From a bacterium (lineage in GTDB: Bacteria; Verrucomicrobiota; Verrucomicrobiia; Limisphaerales; J093): a DNA stretch of 64,000 nt. The DNA lies in the NCBI GenBank assembly GCA_021780105.1, contig JAJXZJ010000077.1:1-64000 (forward strand). Reading direction: 5' to 3'. The position numbers and the translations under genes are program-made. Shown here piece after piece: positions 16,984-25,887 of this stretch; positions within the stretch are counted from its first letter, which is position 1; every line of letters starts with the position of its first letter. A model generated the notes under the pieces. It searched no databases. It saw only the letters and a list, made by a program, of their open reading frames with translations, and was not told the DNA's origin.

Positions 16984-17969
16984 GGCACCGGCACCTGTTC
17001 GAGCAGGTGCGCCGCGATTTGCTCGGCGGTCACGCCGTCGGCATCCGCCTCGAAGGTCGTCAGGATGCGATGGCGAAGCACGTCCGGCGCGATGCTCTTC
17101 ACGTCCATCGGCGTGACATGCGGCCGGCCGTGGAGAAACGCGAGCGCCTTGGCGGCGAGGGACAGGTTGATCGAGGCACGCGGCGAGCCGCCGAAGCGGA
17201 TCAACGGTTTCATCTTCGGCGCCACCTGGGACGGGTCACGGGTGGCGAAGACCAGCCGCACGATGTAGTCGGACACCTGCTCGTCCACGAACACCTCGTC
17301 CACGAGCGAGCGCATGGCGAGGATGTCCTCCGGATGCAGCACGGCGTTGAGCGAGGGCCGCGCCGCGGTGCGGGCCATGAGCGTCATGATCTGCCGCTCC
17401 TCGGTTTCGTTGGGATAAGTCACCACCACCTTCAACATGAACCGATCCACCTGCGCCTCGGGCAGCGAGTAGGTGCCTTCCTGCTCGATCGGGTTCATCG
17501 TGGCCAGCACGAGGAACGGCGCCGGCAGGGCGAAGCTTTCCTCGCCAATCGTCACCTGGCGTTCCTGCATGGCTTCGAGCAGGGCGCTTTGGACCTTGGC
17601 CGGCGCGCGGTTGATTTCGTCGGCGAGCACGAGGTTGGCAAAGATTGGTCCTTTGCGGGTGTGGTAGGTGTTGTCGCGCGGGTTGAAAACGAGGTTGCCC
17701 ACCAGGTCGCCGGGCAGCAGGTCCGGCGTGAACTGCACGCGGGCGAACTTGAGGTGCAGGCACTGCGCCAGCGCGTTCACCGTGGCGGTCTTGGCCAGGC
17801 CGGGAACGCCTTCAAGCAGGACGTGGCCGTTGGCGAGCAGACCGACCAGCAGACGTTCGATCAAGGCTTGTTGTCCCACGATGTTGCGGGCCATCTCGGC
17901 GCGCAGAACCTGAAGGTTGGGTTGGTGGCGGGCGATGGAATCCTGAAGCGGTTGCAGATCAGTATGCAC
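16980..17969 (-). CDS. moxR: MoxR-family AAA+ ATPase
   Basis: 329 residues from GTG at 17969, the usual MoxR size. Walker A is GVPGLAKTA, Walker B LVLADEINRAPAK, sensor 1 ATMNPIEQEGTY, with conserved RVQFTPDLLPGDLVG and the Arg finger-bearing EAQVDRFML. MoxR ATPases act as chaperones for maturation of VWA-domain partners, which fits its being first in a run with DUF58, batA and batB. An in-frame extension to 18182 exists but overlaps the divergent gene and has no family-like residues. GTG choice is moderately certain. Confidence 0.93.
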   Translation of the reverse strand: MHTDLQPLQDSIARHQPNLQVLRAEMARNIVGQQALIERLLVGLLANGHVLLEGVPGLAKTATVNALAQCLHLKFARVQFTPDLLPGDLVGNLVFNPRDNTYHTRKGPIFANLVLADEINRAPAKVQSALLEAMQERQVTIGEESFALPAPFLVLATMNPIEQEGTYSLPEAQVDRFMLKVVVTYPNETEERQIMTLMARTAARPSLNAVLHPEDILAMRSLVDEVFVDEQVSDYIVRLVFATRDPSQVAPKMKPLIRFGGSPRASINLSLAAKALAFLHGRPHVTPMDVKSIAPDVLRHRILTTFEADADGVTAEQIAAHLLEQVPVP

Positions 17970-18141
17970 GGCGGCTGGGAGTGTGCCGGTGAGGAGTGAA
18001 CTTACAAGCGCAAAGGTCGCCACCCGGTGCCGCCGCGGCAGAAAGGCAACCGGCTGACGAAAACGTCGGATTTTGACTCGACCGCAGGAGCAGGCTGGAG
18101 CATCTTTGCGCGCCCGCAGCGGGCGCCGTGTGGCTGATCGC

Positions 18142-18867
18142 ATGAAAAACGTCCTGCTCGTTGATGCCGTGGCGTGGTCCAACGCCTACGCGGCGGAGCA
18201 TCCGCTTAAGAATGTCGCCCGCTGGTTTGTCCGCTGGTTTGGTGACTTCAACAACTTCACGCTGGCGCGCGTTTCCGCGGAAGACGACCCGGCCGCCATC
18301 CTGCGGCACCAGACGCACGGCGTCATTGTGAGCGGCTCGCCGCGCGACGCCTGGAGCGACGATCCGGTGAACGCGCGGCTTTGCGAACTGATCGCGGCGT
18401 GGCGGGATCGCGGCGTGCCGGTGCTCGGCGTTTGCTACGGCCACCAAATTTTAGGCCGCGCGCTGGGCGGTCGCGTGGGACGGCATCCCGCCGGCCTGGC
18501 TCTGGGCAATACGACGGTGGAACTGACGCCGGCCGGCCGCGAATGCGCGCTGTTCGCCGGCTTGCCGGATCGCTTCGAGGTATTGTCGAGCCACGCCGAC
18601 GCGGTGTTGCAGATGCCGCCCGGCGGCGGACTGCTGGCGCGCAGCGGACACACGGAAAACGAGGCCTTTCACTGGAATCACCAGCTTTTTGGCGTCCAGT
18701 TTCATCCGGAAACCGATCCCGAAGTCCTGCGCTTTCTCTGGCAGCCGCGGCGCGAAATGTGGCGTTCCCGCGTCAGCTTTGACCTGGATGCGACCCTGGC
18801 CGCGCTGCGTCCCACACCCGCCGGGGCCGCCATTCTCCACAATTTTGTGCAACGAATCGTTCCATGA
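18142..18867 (+). CDS. Class I glutamine amidotransferase (putative gamma-glutamyl hydrolase)
   Basis: 241 residues, one GATase1 domain with nucleophile Cys98 in GVCYGHQ and the His188/Glu190 pair in GVQFHPETD. No synthetase domain is fused or adjacent, so it is a hydrolase-like stand-alone amidotransferase as in PuuD or the plant gamma-glutamyl peptidase GGP1. Its location as first gene of a run with an alcohol dehydrogenase, an aldehyde dehydrogenase and a glutamine-synthetase-like ligase suggests it removes a gamma-glutamyl group at the end of a catabolic route. Overlaps the next gene by 4 bp. The function is inference. Confidence 0.87.
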   Translation: MKNVLLVDAVAWSNAYAAEHPLKNVARWFVRWFGDFNNFTLARVSAEDDPAAILRHQTHGVIVSGSPRDAWSDDPVNARLCELIAAWRDRGVPVLGVCYGHQILGRALGGRVGRHPAGLALGNTTVELTPAGRECALFAGLPDRFEVLSSHADAVLQMPPGGGLLARSGHTENEAFHWNHQLFGVQFHPETDPEVLRFLWQPRREMWRSRVSFDLDATLAALRPTPAGAAILHNFVQRIVP

Positions 18868-20018
18868 ATCTGACGACTTTTTCGTTTCCCACGCGAACCG
18901 TGTTCGGCGCCGGCGCCGTCCGCGAACTCCCCGCGCAACTGCCGCGCCTTGGCATCGCGCGCCCGCTGGTCGTGACCGACCGCGGGCTGCTGAACACCGG
19001 GGCGTTTCAAATGCTGAAACAGGCGCTCGGCCCCACCGGCGAAGGCACGGCGTGGTTTGTCTATTCTGGCGTCCATCCAAACCCGATCGAGCAAGACGTG
19101 ACCGAAGCCGCCGAGCTGTGCCGCCGGCACGGCTGCGACGGCGTCATCGCGTTCGGCGGCGGCAGCCCGCTGGACGCCGGCAAGGCGGCAAGGCTGCTGG
19201 TGAAAAAGCCGGATTTGAAACTCGCCGATTTCGACTGGACCGCCGACTGGTCCGGCCTCGCGCCGCTGGTGGCCATTCCGACGACCGCCGGCACGGGCAG
19301 CGAAGTGGGCCGCAGTTCCGTGATCACGCTCGCCGCCACGAACCGCAAAAAAGTGGTTTTCCACCCGGAATTGCTGGCCAAGCTGGTGATCCTCGATCCC
19401 GAACTCACGCGCGATCTGCCGCCCAAGCTGACCGCCGCCACGGGCGCGGATGCGCTGACCCACTGCATCGAGTCGTTCACCTGCCCGGTGTTCCATCCGA
19501 TGTGCGACGGCATCGCGCTGGAAGGCATCCGGCTGATCATCGGTGCCCTGCCGGCGGCCTGCCGGAACGGCGCGGATCTCGAGGCGCGCGGCCACATGCT
19601 CGTAGCCGCTGCGATGGGCGCGGTCGCTTTCCAGAAGGATCTCGGCGTGGTCCACTCGCTGGCGCATCCGCTTTCGACCGTTTGCGGGCTGCACCACGGG
19701 CTGGCGAACGCCTTGTGCCTGGTGGCCGGCATGAACTTTTGCGCCGCGCGCAAACCGGGCATTTACCGCCGCGTCGGCGTTGCCTGCGGCCTTGACGCGT
19801 TGCGGTGCGATGACGCCGAAGCCGACCGGCGGACGATCAGTTTCATTGCCCAATTCCTCGCCGGTCTGGGTCTCAACACGAAGCTCCGCGAACACGGCGT
19901 CACGCCGGCACACCTGGACGCGCTCGTTGCGCAGGCCTGGGACGATCCGTGCCACCGAACCAACGTTGTGCCGGTCACGCGCGACGACCTGCTCCAACTG
20001 TATCTCCAAGTCCTATGA
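18864..20018 (+). CDS. Iron-containing alcohol dehydrogenase
   Basis: 384 residues, group III alcohol dehydrogenase. NAD site AFGGGSPLDAGKA, TTAGTGSEVGRSSVI, metal ligands in ADALTHCIESF and in HSLAHPLSTVCGLHHGLANA (Asp plus three His expected). The N-terminus FSFPTRTVFGAGA is typical of the family. It oxidises a primary alcohol to an aldehyde, which would be the substrate of the aldehyde dehydrogenase that starts within its stop codon (4-bp overlap, 20015-20018). Identity of the alcohol is unknown; see the pathway finding. Confidence 0.93.
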   Translation: MNLTTFSFPTRTVFGAGAVRELPAQLPRLGIARPLVVTDRGLLNTGAFQMLKQALGPTGEGTAWFVYSGVHPNPIEQDVTEAAELCRRHGCDGVIAFGGGSPLDAGKAARLLVKKPDLKLADFDWTADWSGLAPLVAIPTTAGTGSEVGRSSVITLAATNRKKVVFHPELLAKLVILDPELTRDLPPKLTAATGADALTHCIESFTCPVFHPMCDGIALEGIRLIIGALPAACRNGADLEARGHMLVAAAMGAVAFQKDLGVVHSLAHPLSTVCGLHHGLANALCLVAGMNFCAARKPGIYRRVGVACGLDALRCDDAEADRRTISFIAQFLAGLGLNTKLREHGVTPAHLDALVAQAWDDPCHRTNVVPVTRDDLLQLYLQVL

Positions 20019-21445
20019 ACCTGCCCACTCGACTCTTCGTGGATGGCGCCAGCCGCAGCGCTGCGAATGGCGGCCGTTATCCCCTCACCAACCCGGCGAC
20101 CGAAGAGGTTTTTACCGAGGTTGCCGCTGCCGGCGTTGCGGACGTTGACGCCGCCGTCATGTCCGCCCATCACGCTTGGGAAGCCGGCTGGCGCGATCTG
20201 GCGCCGGGCAAACGCGCGGAAATCCTGTTCAACGTGGCGCGGACGCTGCGCGACCACGCCGAGGAAATCGCCCAACTGGAAACCCTCCACATCGGCAAGC
20301 CGATCAGCGACGCCCGCGACGAAGCCGGCCTGGGCGCCAAGGTGTTCGAGTATTACGCCGGCGCCGTGGGCAAGTTTTGCGGCCAGACCATTCCCGTGAG
20401 CCGCGGCGGTTTTGACTTCACCCTCCGCCAGCCGATGGGCGTGGTGGCGTGCATCGTGCCGTGGAATTTTCCGTTTCCCATCGCCTGCTGGAAGTCGGCC
20501 CCCGCGCTTGCGGCCGGCAACTGCGTCGTGCTCAAGCCGGCGTCGCTCTCGCCGCTGACCGCGCTGCGGCTGGGCGAACTCGCCTGCCAAGCCGGCCTGC
20601 CCGCCGGCGTCCTGCAAGTGCTGCCCGGCGCGGGCAGCGTCGTGGGCGACGCGCTCGTGACCCATCCGCTCGTGCGCAAGGTGTCGTTCACCGGCTCGAC
20701 CGAAATCGGCCGACGCATCATGGAACTTGCCGCGCGCGACCTGAAACGCGTGTCGCTCGAACTCGGCGGCAAATCGCCGAACATCGTTTTTGCCGACGCG
20801 GACTGGCCGCGCGCCGCGGCGACCTCGCCGATGAGCGTGTTCGCCAACACAGGCCAGGATTGCTGCGCCCGCAGCCGCGTGTTCGTCGAGCGCAGCATTT
20901 ACGAACCGTTCGTCGAACAATTCGTCGCGGCCACGAAAAAGCTCGTGGTTGGCGACCCGGCAAAGAACGAAACGCAGCTTGGCCCGCTGGTTTCCGCCGG
21001 GCAGCGCGCCACGGTGGAGGCGTTTCTCGCCGACGCCCGCGGTCGCGGCAGCCAGTTTGCCAGCGGCGGCGGACGGCCGCCGGCGAAAGGGTTTTACCTC
21101 GAACCGACGGTTCTGCTCGGCGTCGGCCGCGAGGACCGCTGCGGGCGCGAGGAGATTTTCGGCCCGGTGGTGGTCATCGCACCGTTCGACGACGAGGCGC
21201 AGATGCTGCGGGACGTGAATGCCTCGCCCTACGGCCTGAGCGGTTCAATCTGGACCAACAACGTGTCGCGCGCGCTGCGCGTCAGCCGTGCCGTGCAGAG
21301 CGGCGTTCTGAGCGTCAACTCGCACAGCAGCGTCCATGTGGAAGCGCCGTTCGGCGGCTTCAAGCAAAGCGGCCTCGGCCGCGACCTGGGCATGGCGGCG
21401 ATGGAGGGCTACACGGAACTGAAGAACGTGTATGTGGCGGAGTAA
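20015..21445 (+). CDS. NAD(P)-dependent aldehyde dehydrogenase
   Basis: 476 residues. Catalytic Cys in NTGQDCCARSRVFVE, general base Glu in LELGGKSPNIVFADAD, cofactor loop FTGSTEIGRRIM, catalytic Asn in VPWNFPFPIACWK, and the C-terminal PFGGFKQSGLGRDLG. It resembles betaine-aldehyde/aminobutyraldehyde (PuuC-like) dehydrogenases. Start at MNLPTRLFVDG is fixed by the 4-bp overlap with the alcohol dehydrogenase. It would turn the aldehyde into the acid in the proposed pathway. Confidence 0.94.
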   Translation: MNLPTRLFVDGASRSAANGGRYPLTNPATEEVFTEVAAAGVADVDAAVMSAHHAWEAGWRDLAPGKRAEILFNVARTLRDHAEEIAQLETLHIGKPISDARDEAGLGAKVFEYYAGAVGKFCGQTIPVSRGGFDFTLRQPMGVVACIVPWNFPFPIACWKSAPALAAGNCVVLKPASLSPLTALRLGELACQAGLPAGVLQVLPGAGSVVGDALVTHPLVRKVSFTGSTEIGRRIMELAARDLKRVSLELGGKSPNIVFADADWPRAAATSPMSVFANTGQDCCARSRVFVERSIYEPFVEQFVAATKKLVVGDPAKNETQLGPLVSAGQRATVEAFLADARGRGSQFASGGGRPPAKGFYLEPTVLLGVGREDRCGREEIFGPVVVIAPFDDEAQMLRDVNASPYGLSGSIWTNNVSRALRVSRAVQSGVLSVNSHSSVHVEAPFGGFKQSGLGRDLGMAAMEGYTELKNVYVAE

Positions 21446-21598
21446 GCCGTTTCAACCGCGCCGCGCCGCCTGGTCACCATCGGCCAGACCGTATCGGGTC
21501 GCGCCATTGGAACCACCGCCACCCGATGGCGACAACTTGCCGGCACGTCTTGGAAACGCCCCCCGGCCGCAGCCCGCTTCGCGTTTCACACTTTGCCC

Positions 21599-22945
21599 AT
21601 GACCCTCACCCAGCTCAAATCTCTCGTTCAGTCCGGCCAGATAGACACCGTTCTCGTCGCGGTTCCCGATCCCTTTGGCCGGCTGGTCGGCAAACGCTTC
21701 CGCGCCGATTTCTTTCTCGACCACGTGGTCGAACACGGCACGCATGGCTGCAATTATCTCCTCACCGTGAACCTGGACATGGACCCGCTCGACGGCTTCA
21801 AGCTGGCGAGCTGGGAGACCGGCTTCGGCGATTTCGCGATGCGGCCGGACCTGGACACGCTGCGGCTCCTGCCGTGGCAATCCGGCGCGGCGCTGGTGAT
21901 GTGCGATTTTGTGCGGGAAGACGGCGTGCTCGTGGCCGAGGCGCCGCGCTCGGTGTTGCGGCGGCAACTTGACCTGCTGGCGCAGCAGGGTCTGACCTGT
22001 TTCTGCGCAAGCGAGCTGGAGTTTTATCTGTTCAACCAGACCTACCATTCGGCCTTCCAGTGCGGCTACCGCGAGCTTCAGCCCTCCAGCGATTACCGCA
22101 TTGACTACCATCTCATGCAGCCCACGCGCGACGAACCGCTGATGCGCGCCATCCGCAACGGCCTCAGCGCCGCGGACGTGCCGGTGGAGAGCAGCAAGGG
22201 CGAGTGGAGCCGCGGCCAGCACGAGATCAATTTCACCTACGCCGAACCGCTGCCGATGGCCGACCGGCATGTGCTGTTCAAGCAGGGCGTGAAGGAAATC
22301 GCCGAGCAGCATGGCAAGGCGGTAACGTTCATGGCCAAGGTGGCGCCAGACGAAGCGGGCAATTCCTGCCACATCCATATCAGCCTGTGGAAGGCGGGGC
22401 GGAATCTGTTCTGGGACGCGAAACGCCGTGCCGGCTCGAAACTTTTCCGCCAGTTCCTCGGCGGGCTGATGAGATACTCGCCGGAGTTGTGCCTGTTCTT
22501 CGCGCCGACGATCAACAGCTACAAACGCTACCAGCCCGGCAGTTGGGCGCCCACGCGGATGGCCTGGGCGACCGACAACCGCACCACCGGCTTCCGCATC
22601 GTCGGACACGGAAATGGCTTCCGCATCGAGAACCGCATGCCCGGCGCGGACGCGAATCCATACCTGGCCTTCGCGGCGATGCTCGCCGCCGGCGCCGCCG
22701 GTGTCGCAGAACAACTGGATTGCGGCGAGGAGTACCGCGGCAATGCCTACGTGGACGCGCAGCTCGCGCGTCTGCCGGCCAGCCTGCGCGAGGCGGCGGA
22801 TCTGTTCGCGCAGTCCGCGCTGGCCCGCGCCGCGTTCGGTGCCGATGTCGTGGATTTTTACGTCCACCACGCGCGGTTGGAACTCCAGGCGTTCAGCGAT
22901 GCCGTGACCGATTGGGAAAAACTCCGTTACTTCGAACGCATTTGA
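21599..22945 (+). CDS. Glutamine-synthetase-like gamma-glutamyl ligase
   Basis: 448 residues, GS beta-grasp plus catalytic domain. Seen: ELEFYLF, GQHEINFTYAEPLPMADRH, KVAPDEAGNSCHIHISLW, APTINSYKRYQPGSWAP and NRTTGFRIVG followed by RIENRMPGADANPYLAFAA. The N-terminal VPDPFGRLVGKRFRADFF replaces the classical GlnA segment and matches the PuuA/GlnA3/GlnA4 branch, which glutamylates amines instead of ammonium. No nitrogen-regulation genes are near. Placed next to the alcohol and aldehyde dehydrogenases and the amidotransferase, it is inferred to make a gamma-glutamyl amide from an amino alcohol or amine. Confidence 0.9.
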   Translation: MTLTQLKSLVQSGQIDTVLVAVPDPFGRLVGKRFRADFFLDHVVEHGTHGCNYLLTVNLDMDPLDGFKLASWETGFGDFAMRPDLDTLRLLPWQSGAALVMCDFVREDGVLVAEAPRSVLRRQLDLLAQQGLTCFCASELEFYLFNQTYHSAFQCGYRELQPSSDYRIDYHLMQPTRDEPLMRAIRNGLSAADVPVESSKGEWSRGQHEINFTYAEPLPMADRHVLFKQGVKEIAEQHGKAVTFMAKVAPDEAGNSCHIHISLWKAGRNLFWDAKRRAGSKLFRQFLGGLMRYSPELCLFFAPTINSYKRYQPGSWAPTRMAWATDNRTTGFRIVGHGNGFRIENRMPGADANPYLAFAAMLAAGAAGVAEQLDCGEEYRGNAYVDAQLARLPASLREAADLFAQSALARAAFGADVVDFYVHHARLELQAFSDAVTDWEKLRYFERI

Positions 22946-22949
22946 CCCC

Positions 22950-24260
22950 ATGCCTGACACCCCCACCACCCAAACCGACCTGCGCGCGTGGCAGTGGCGC
23001 ATCTTCTGGCTGCTCTGGGGCGCTTACGCCGCCTACTACCTCTGCCGGGTCAATTTCGCCGTGGCCCAGCCGCTGCTGCTGAAGGCGTTTCCCGACTGGA
23101 CCAACGCCAAGGTCGGCTCCATTCCGTCGGTTTACGCCGTGTTCTACGCCGTCGGCCAGATTGTGAACGGCACGCTGGGCCAGCGTTACGGCGCGCGGCG
23201 CTTGATGACCGGCGCCATGGTCTGCGCCGCCGCGACCAACCTGCTTTTTGCCTTCGTGTCGTCCTATCCGGCCATGCTGGCCTTGTGGGCGCTGAACGGC
23301 TTCGGCCAGTCCGCCGGCTGGTCGCTCGTGGTCCAGACGCTCTCGAACTGGAACACGTCGCAGCGGCGCGGCACGTTGATGGGATTGATTTCAACCTGCT
23401 ACACCGTCGGCAACGTGATTTCCTGGCTGCTCGCGGGCTATTTGTGCGACACCCTCGGCTGGCGGGCGGCCTTCATGGTTCCCGGCCTGGTGATGCTGCC
23501 CTGGCTGGTGCTGTTCTATGCGTTCTTGCGCGATTCGCCGGAGGAAGTCGGCTTTCCACCGGTGCGCGATGATAACGTCGTCACCCCGCACGCGGAAAAA
23601 CAGGTGGTAAAGACGGCTTCCGATGCCTCGGCGGGCTGGGATTCCACGTGGGCCATCCTGCGGCTGACCCTCGCCAACCGCATTCTCTGGATTCTCACGA
23701 TCGGTTTCTTCTGCCAGAACGCCGTGCGTTACAGCTTCATGAACTGGAGCATTCAATACATGGCGGATTTTCAGGGCCGCAGCATCAAGGACAGCGCCAT
23801 CACCGCCGTGGCCATCCCGCTGGTCGGCTCGCTGGGCGCGATCAGCGCCGGCTGGGTTTCCGACAACCTGTTCCAGCGCCGCCGGGCGCCAGTCTGCGCC
23901 ATCATGCAAATCGGCCTGGCGATCACCTGCCTCGGGTTCGCCTCCATTCCGAAAGGCCAGTGGGTGGTCGCCACCGCCGTGCTGGGCCTGGCCGGCTTCC
24001 TGATCTACGGACCCGACATGCTGATGAGCGGCGCCGCCACCGTGGACATCAGCCACCCGAAGGCCGCCTCGATCGCAACCGGGCTGACGATGTGCTTCGG
24101 CGCGCTGGGTGCCATCTTCTCCGGCGCCGGCATCGGCTGGCTCAAGGACCTCACCAAGGGCAGTTGGTCGCTGACTTTCTATGTGCTGGCCGGTCTGGTG
24201 CTCGTTTCCGCCTCCCTCATGATTTCCATCTGGAATGCCAAACCGAAACTCGCCAAATAA
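22950..24260 (+). CDS. MFS transporter, organophosphate:phosphate antiporter (OPA) type
   Basis: 436 residues with 12 predicted helices. The N-terminal GAYAAYYLCRVNFAVAQPLL and IPSVYAVFYAVGQIVNGTLGQRYGARRLM, and the later GPDMLMSGAATVDISHPKAA, are hallmarks of the GlpT/UhpT/UhpC group, which exchange phosphate for organophosphates. It begins 4 bp after the ligase stop and overlaps the phosphatase gene by 26 bp, so it belongs to the same transcript. Substrate inferred: a small phosphorylated alcohol or amino alcohol. Confidence 0.9.
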   Translation: MPDTPTTQTDLRAWQWRIFWLLWGAYAAYYLCRVNFAVAQPLLLKAFPDWTNAKVGSIPSVYAVFYAVGQIVNGTLGQRYGARRLMTGAMVCAAATNLLFAFVSSYPAMLALWALNGFGQSAGWSLVVQTLSNWNTSQRRGTLMGLISTCYTVGNVISWLLAGYLCDTLGWRAAFMVPGLVMLPWLVLFYAFLRDSPEEVGFPPVRDDNVVTPHAEKQVVKTASDASAGWDSTWAILRLTLANRILWILTIGFFCQNAVRYSFMNWSIQYMADFQGRSIKDSAITAVAIPLVGSLGAISAGWVSDNLFQRRRAPVCAIMQIGLAITCLGFASIPKGQWVVATAVLGLAGFLIYGPDMLMSGAATVDISHPKAASIATGLTMCFGALGAIFSGAGIGWLKDLTKGSWSLTFYVLAGLVLVSASLMISIWNAKPKLAK

Positions 24261-25431
24261 CCGGCCACTGCCGCCAGCGCGTCGCCGGACACCGCCGCTC
24301 CTTCAATCACCCGGCTGGAGCGATGAAACCCGCCGCGGTCTCGAACGTCTGATCCGCCGGGGCACGGGCCGGCACCTGCCGGTGGTGTTTGACTTCGACA
24401 ATTCGATCGTCTGCGGCGACATCGGTGAAGCCACGCTGGCCGTGCTGGCGCGCGACCGCACGATTACGCCGCAAAACCTCGCCGCGATTTCCCCGAAGTT
24501 CAACCGGCCGGATGGCCTGGCCGTGGAACTCGCGAACTGCGCCGACGCCACCGAGTATTACGAGCGGTTGCTCCAGCCCGCCAACGGCGCCGGCCAGGAC
24601 CCCGCGCCGCTGGCCACCGGCTATGTCTGGGCGGTGGAAGCCCTGGCCGGCCTTAATGTCGCGATAGTGACCGCGGCCGCGGCCGCGGCCTTCGCGCTCG
24701 CCCAGCCGGGCAGCGAATGCGACATCGAGGTCACGCCGGGGCGCACGGCATATCCCGCGCCCTGGTTTTATCCGGAAATGGTCGAGCTGATCGCCACGCT
24801 GCTCGCGCACGAATTTGACCTGTGGGTGGTTTCCGCCAGCAACGTCTGGAGCGTGCGCTGGCTGGTCTTGAACGGACTGAATCCCTTATTGCAGGCCAGC
24901 CAGAAGGGCGCGGCAGTTCGCGCTGACCACGTCGTCGGTGTTTCGCTGCTGCTGCGGGACGAGCGGGGTTCGCTGTTGAAAGATCCGCTGCTCGTCACCG
25001 CCGACGCGCCCTACGCCCGCATGGAGCGCGACGCGATCCGATCACTCCAGCTCACCTTGAAACTCCATTTCCCCGTGCCGGTTTATTCCGGAAAGGTCGC
25101 GGCCATCCTCGACCTCATCGGCCGGCGGCCTTTCCTGGCGGTCGGCGACAGTCCCGGCGACCACGCGATGCTGACGTTCAGCGAACATCGCCTCTGGATC
25201 GCGCGGCTGGAAAAACCGGACTACCTGCGCGCCACGATTCGCTTGATGCAGCGCACCGGACCGGCGAACTGGCTCCTTCAACCCACCCTTTGCCGGACCT
25301 CGCCCGGCTTCGTCCCCGACCTCGCCGGCCTCGCCGCGCGCCCGTCGCCTGTTCCGGAGAGGGTGCGGGCCAGCCGGCAACTGCTCGCCGGTCTGGCGCG
25401 AAACAACGGCGCCCATCCGCCGGCCAAGTGA
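24235..25431 (+). CDS. HAD-superfamily phosphatase (phosphoserine/phosphocholine phosphatase-like)
   Basis: 398 residues. HAD motif I FDFDNS (Asp53/Asp55), motif II VVSASN near 198-203, motif III Lys near 290, motif IV VGDSPGDHAM near 302. A large cap separates motifs I and II, as in SerB/PchP-type phosphatases. About the first 45 residues and the Pro/Arg-rich tail are unlike the family, so the true start could lie downstream, but no better in-frame ATG is seen. Coupled to an OPA-type transporter, it would release phosphate from the imported compound. Confidence 0.82.
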   Translation: MPNRNSPNNRPLPPARRRTPPLLQSPGWSDETRRGLERLIRRGTGRHLPVVFDFDNSIVCGDIGEATLAVLARDRTITPQNLAAISPKFNRPDGLAVELANCADATEYYERLLQPANGAGQDPAPLATGYVWAVEALAGLNVAIVTAAAAAAFALAQPGSECDIEVTPGRTAYPAPWFYPEMVELIATLLAHEFDLWVVSASNVWSVRWLVLNGLNPLLQASQKGAAVRADHVVGVSLLLRDERGSLLKDPLLVTADAPYARMERDAIRSLQLTLKLHFPVPVYSGKVAAILDLIGRRPFLAVGDSPGDHAMLTFSEHRLWIARLEKPDYLRATIRLMQRTGPANWLLQPTLCRTSPGFVPDLAGLAARPSPVPERVRASRQLLAGLARNNGAHPPAK

Positions 25432-25657
25432 CGCTGGCTGGTTCACAAGAACGCGCCCGGCCCGATTCATGTCGGTGAAACAAGCCGACACCTGCATTAC
25501 CACTGTCCCACCGCGCCTTCACACGCCCGCAGATGCGGAGGACGTGCTTCGTCTCAACGGCCCGCCCGCCCCGGTTGTTGGTTTCGCGTCGGGATCGCTT
25601 TGGAAGTAGAGCGCAGGGCGGCAACCCTGTCGGAGCGCGCTGACCGGCCCTCGATAA
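25432..25657. other. Gene-free region with a short REP-like hairpin
   Basis: No gene is seen. Near 25610-25650 the sequence GCAGGGCGGCAACCCTGTCG followed by GAGCGCGC can fold as a hairpin, of the style of other dispersed repeats in the window. It ends at the left end of an IS remnant. Confidence 0.4.
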
Positions 25658-25836
25658 TGAGGTTTCTTCGATTCTGTGGAGAGGGGTTCCGGGTGTAGAA
25701 CGAACACAATGAAAACCCAAAGTAAATTCGCCCGGCGCTATGACGCCGAGTTCAAGCAGAACGCCGTGGCCCTGGTGCAGTCGGATCGCAACCTCTCGGA
25801 AGTCTGCCGCGATCTAGCAGTCCCGCCAACGAATCC
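25658..25836 (+). mobile_element. IS3-family left-end remnant with 5' part of orfA
   Basis: TGAGGTTTCTTCG at 25658 matches, in reverse complement, the right end of the IS remnant at 63838 (CCAAGAAACCTCA), giving a TG...CA-type terminal repeat. From the ATG at 25709 a transposase OrfA N-terminus is readable: ARRYDAEFKQNAVALVQSDR and NLSEVCRDLAVP, the helix-turn-helix of IS3-type OrfA. Homology stops after about 42 residues at 25836. No second half follows, so this is an inactive scar. Confidence 0.75.
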
Positions 25837-25887
25837 GCAAGCAGGTTGGAGCATGCATGGGGGGCAACAATCCCGGATTACAATCGC

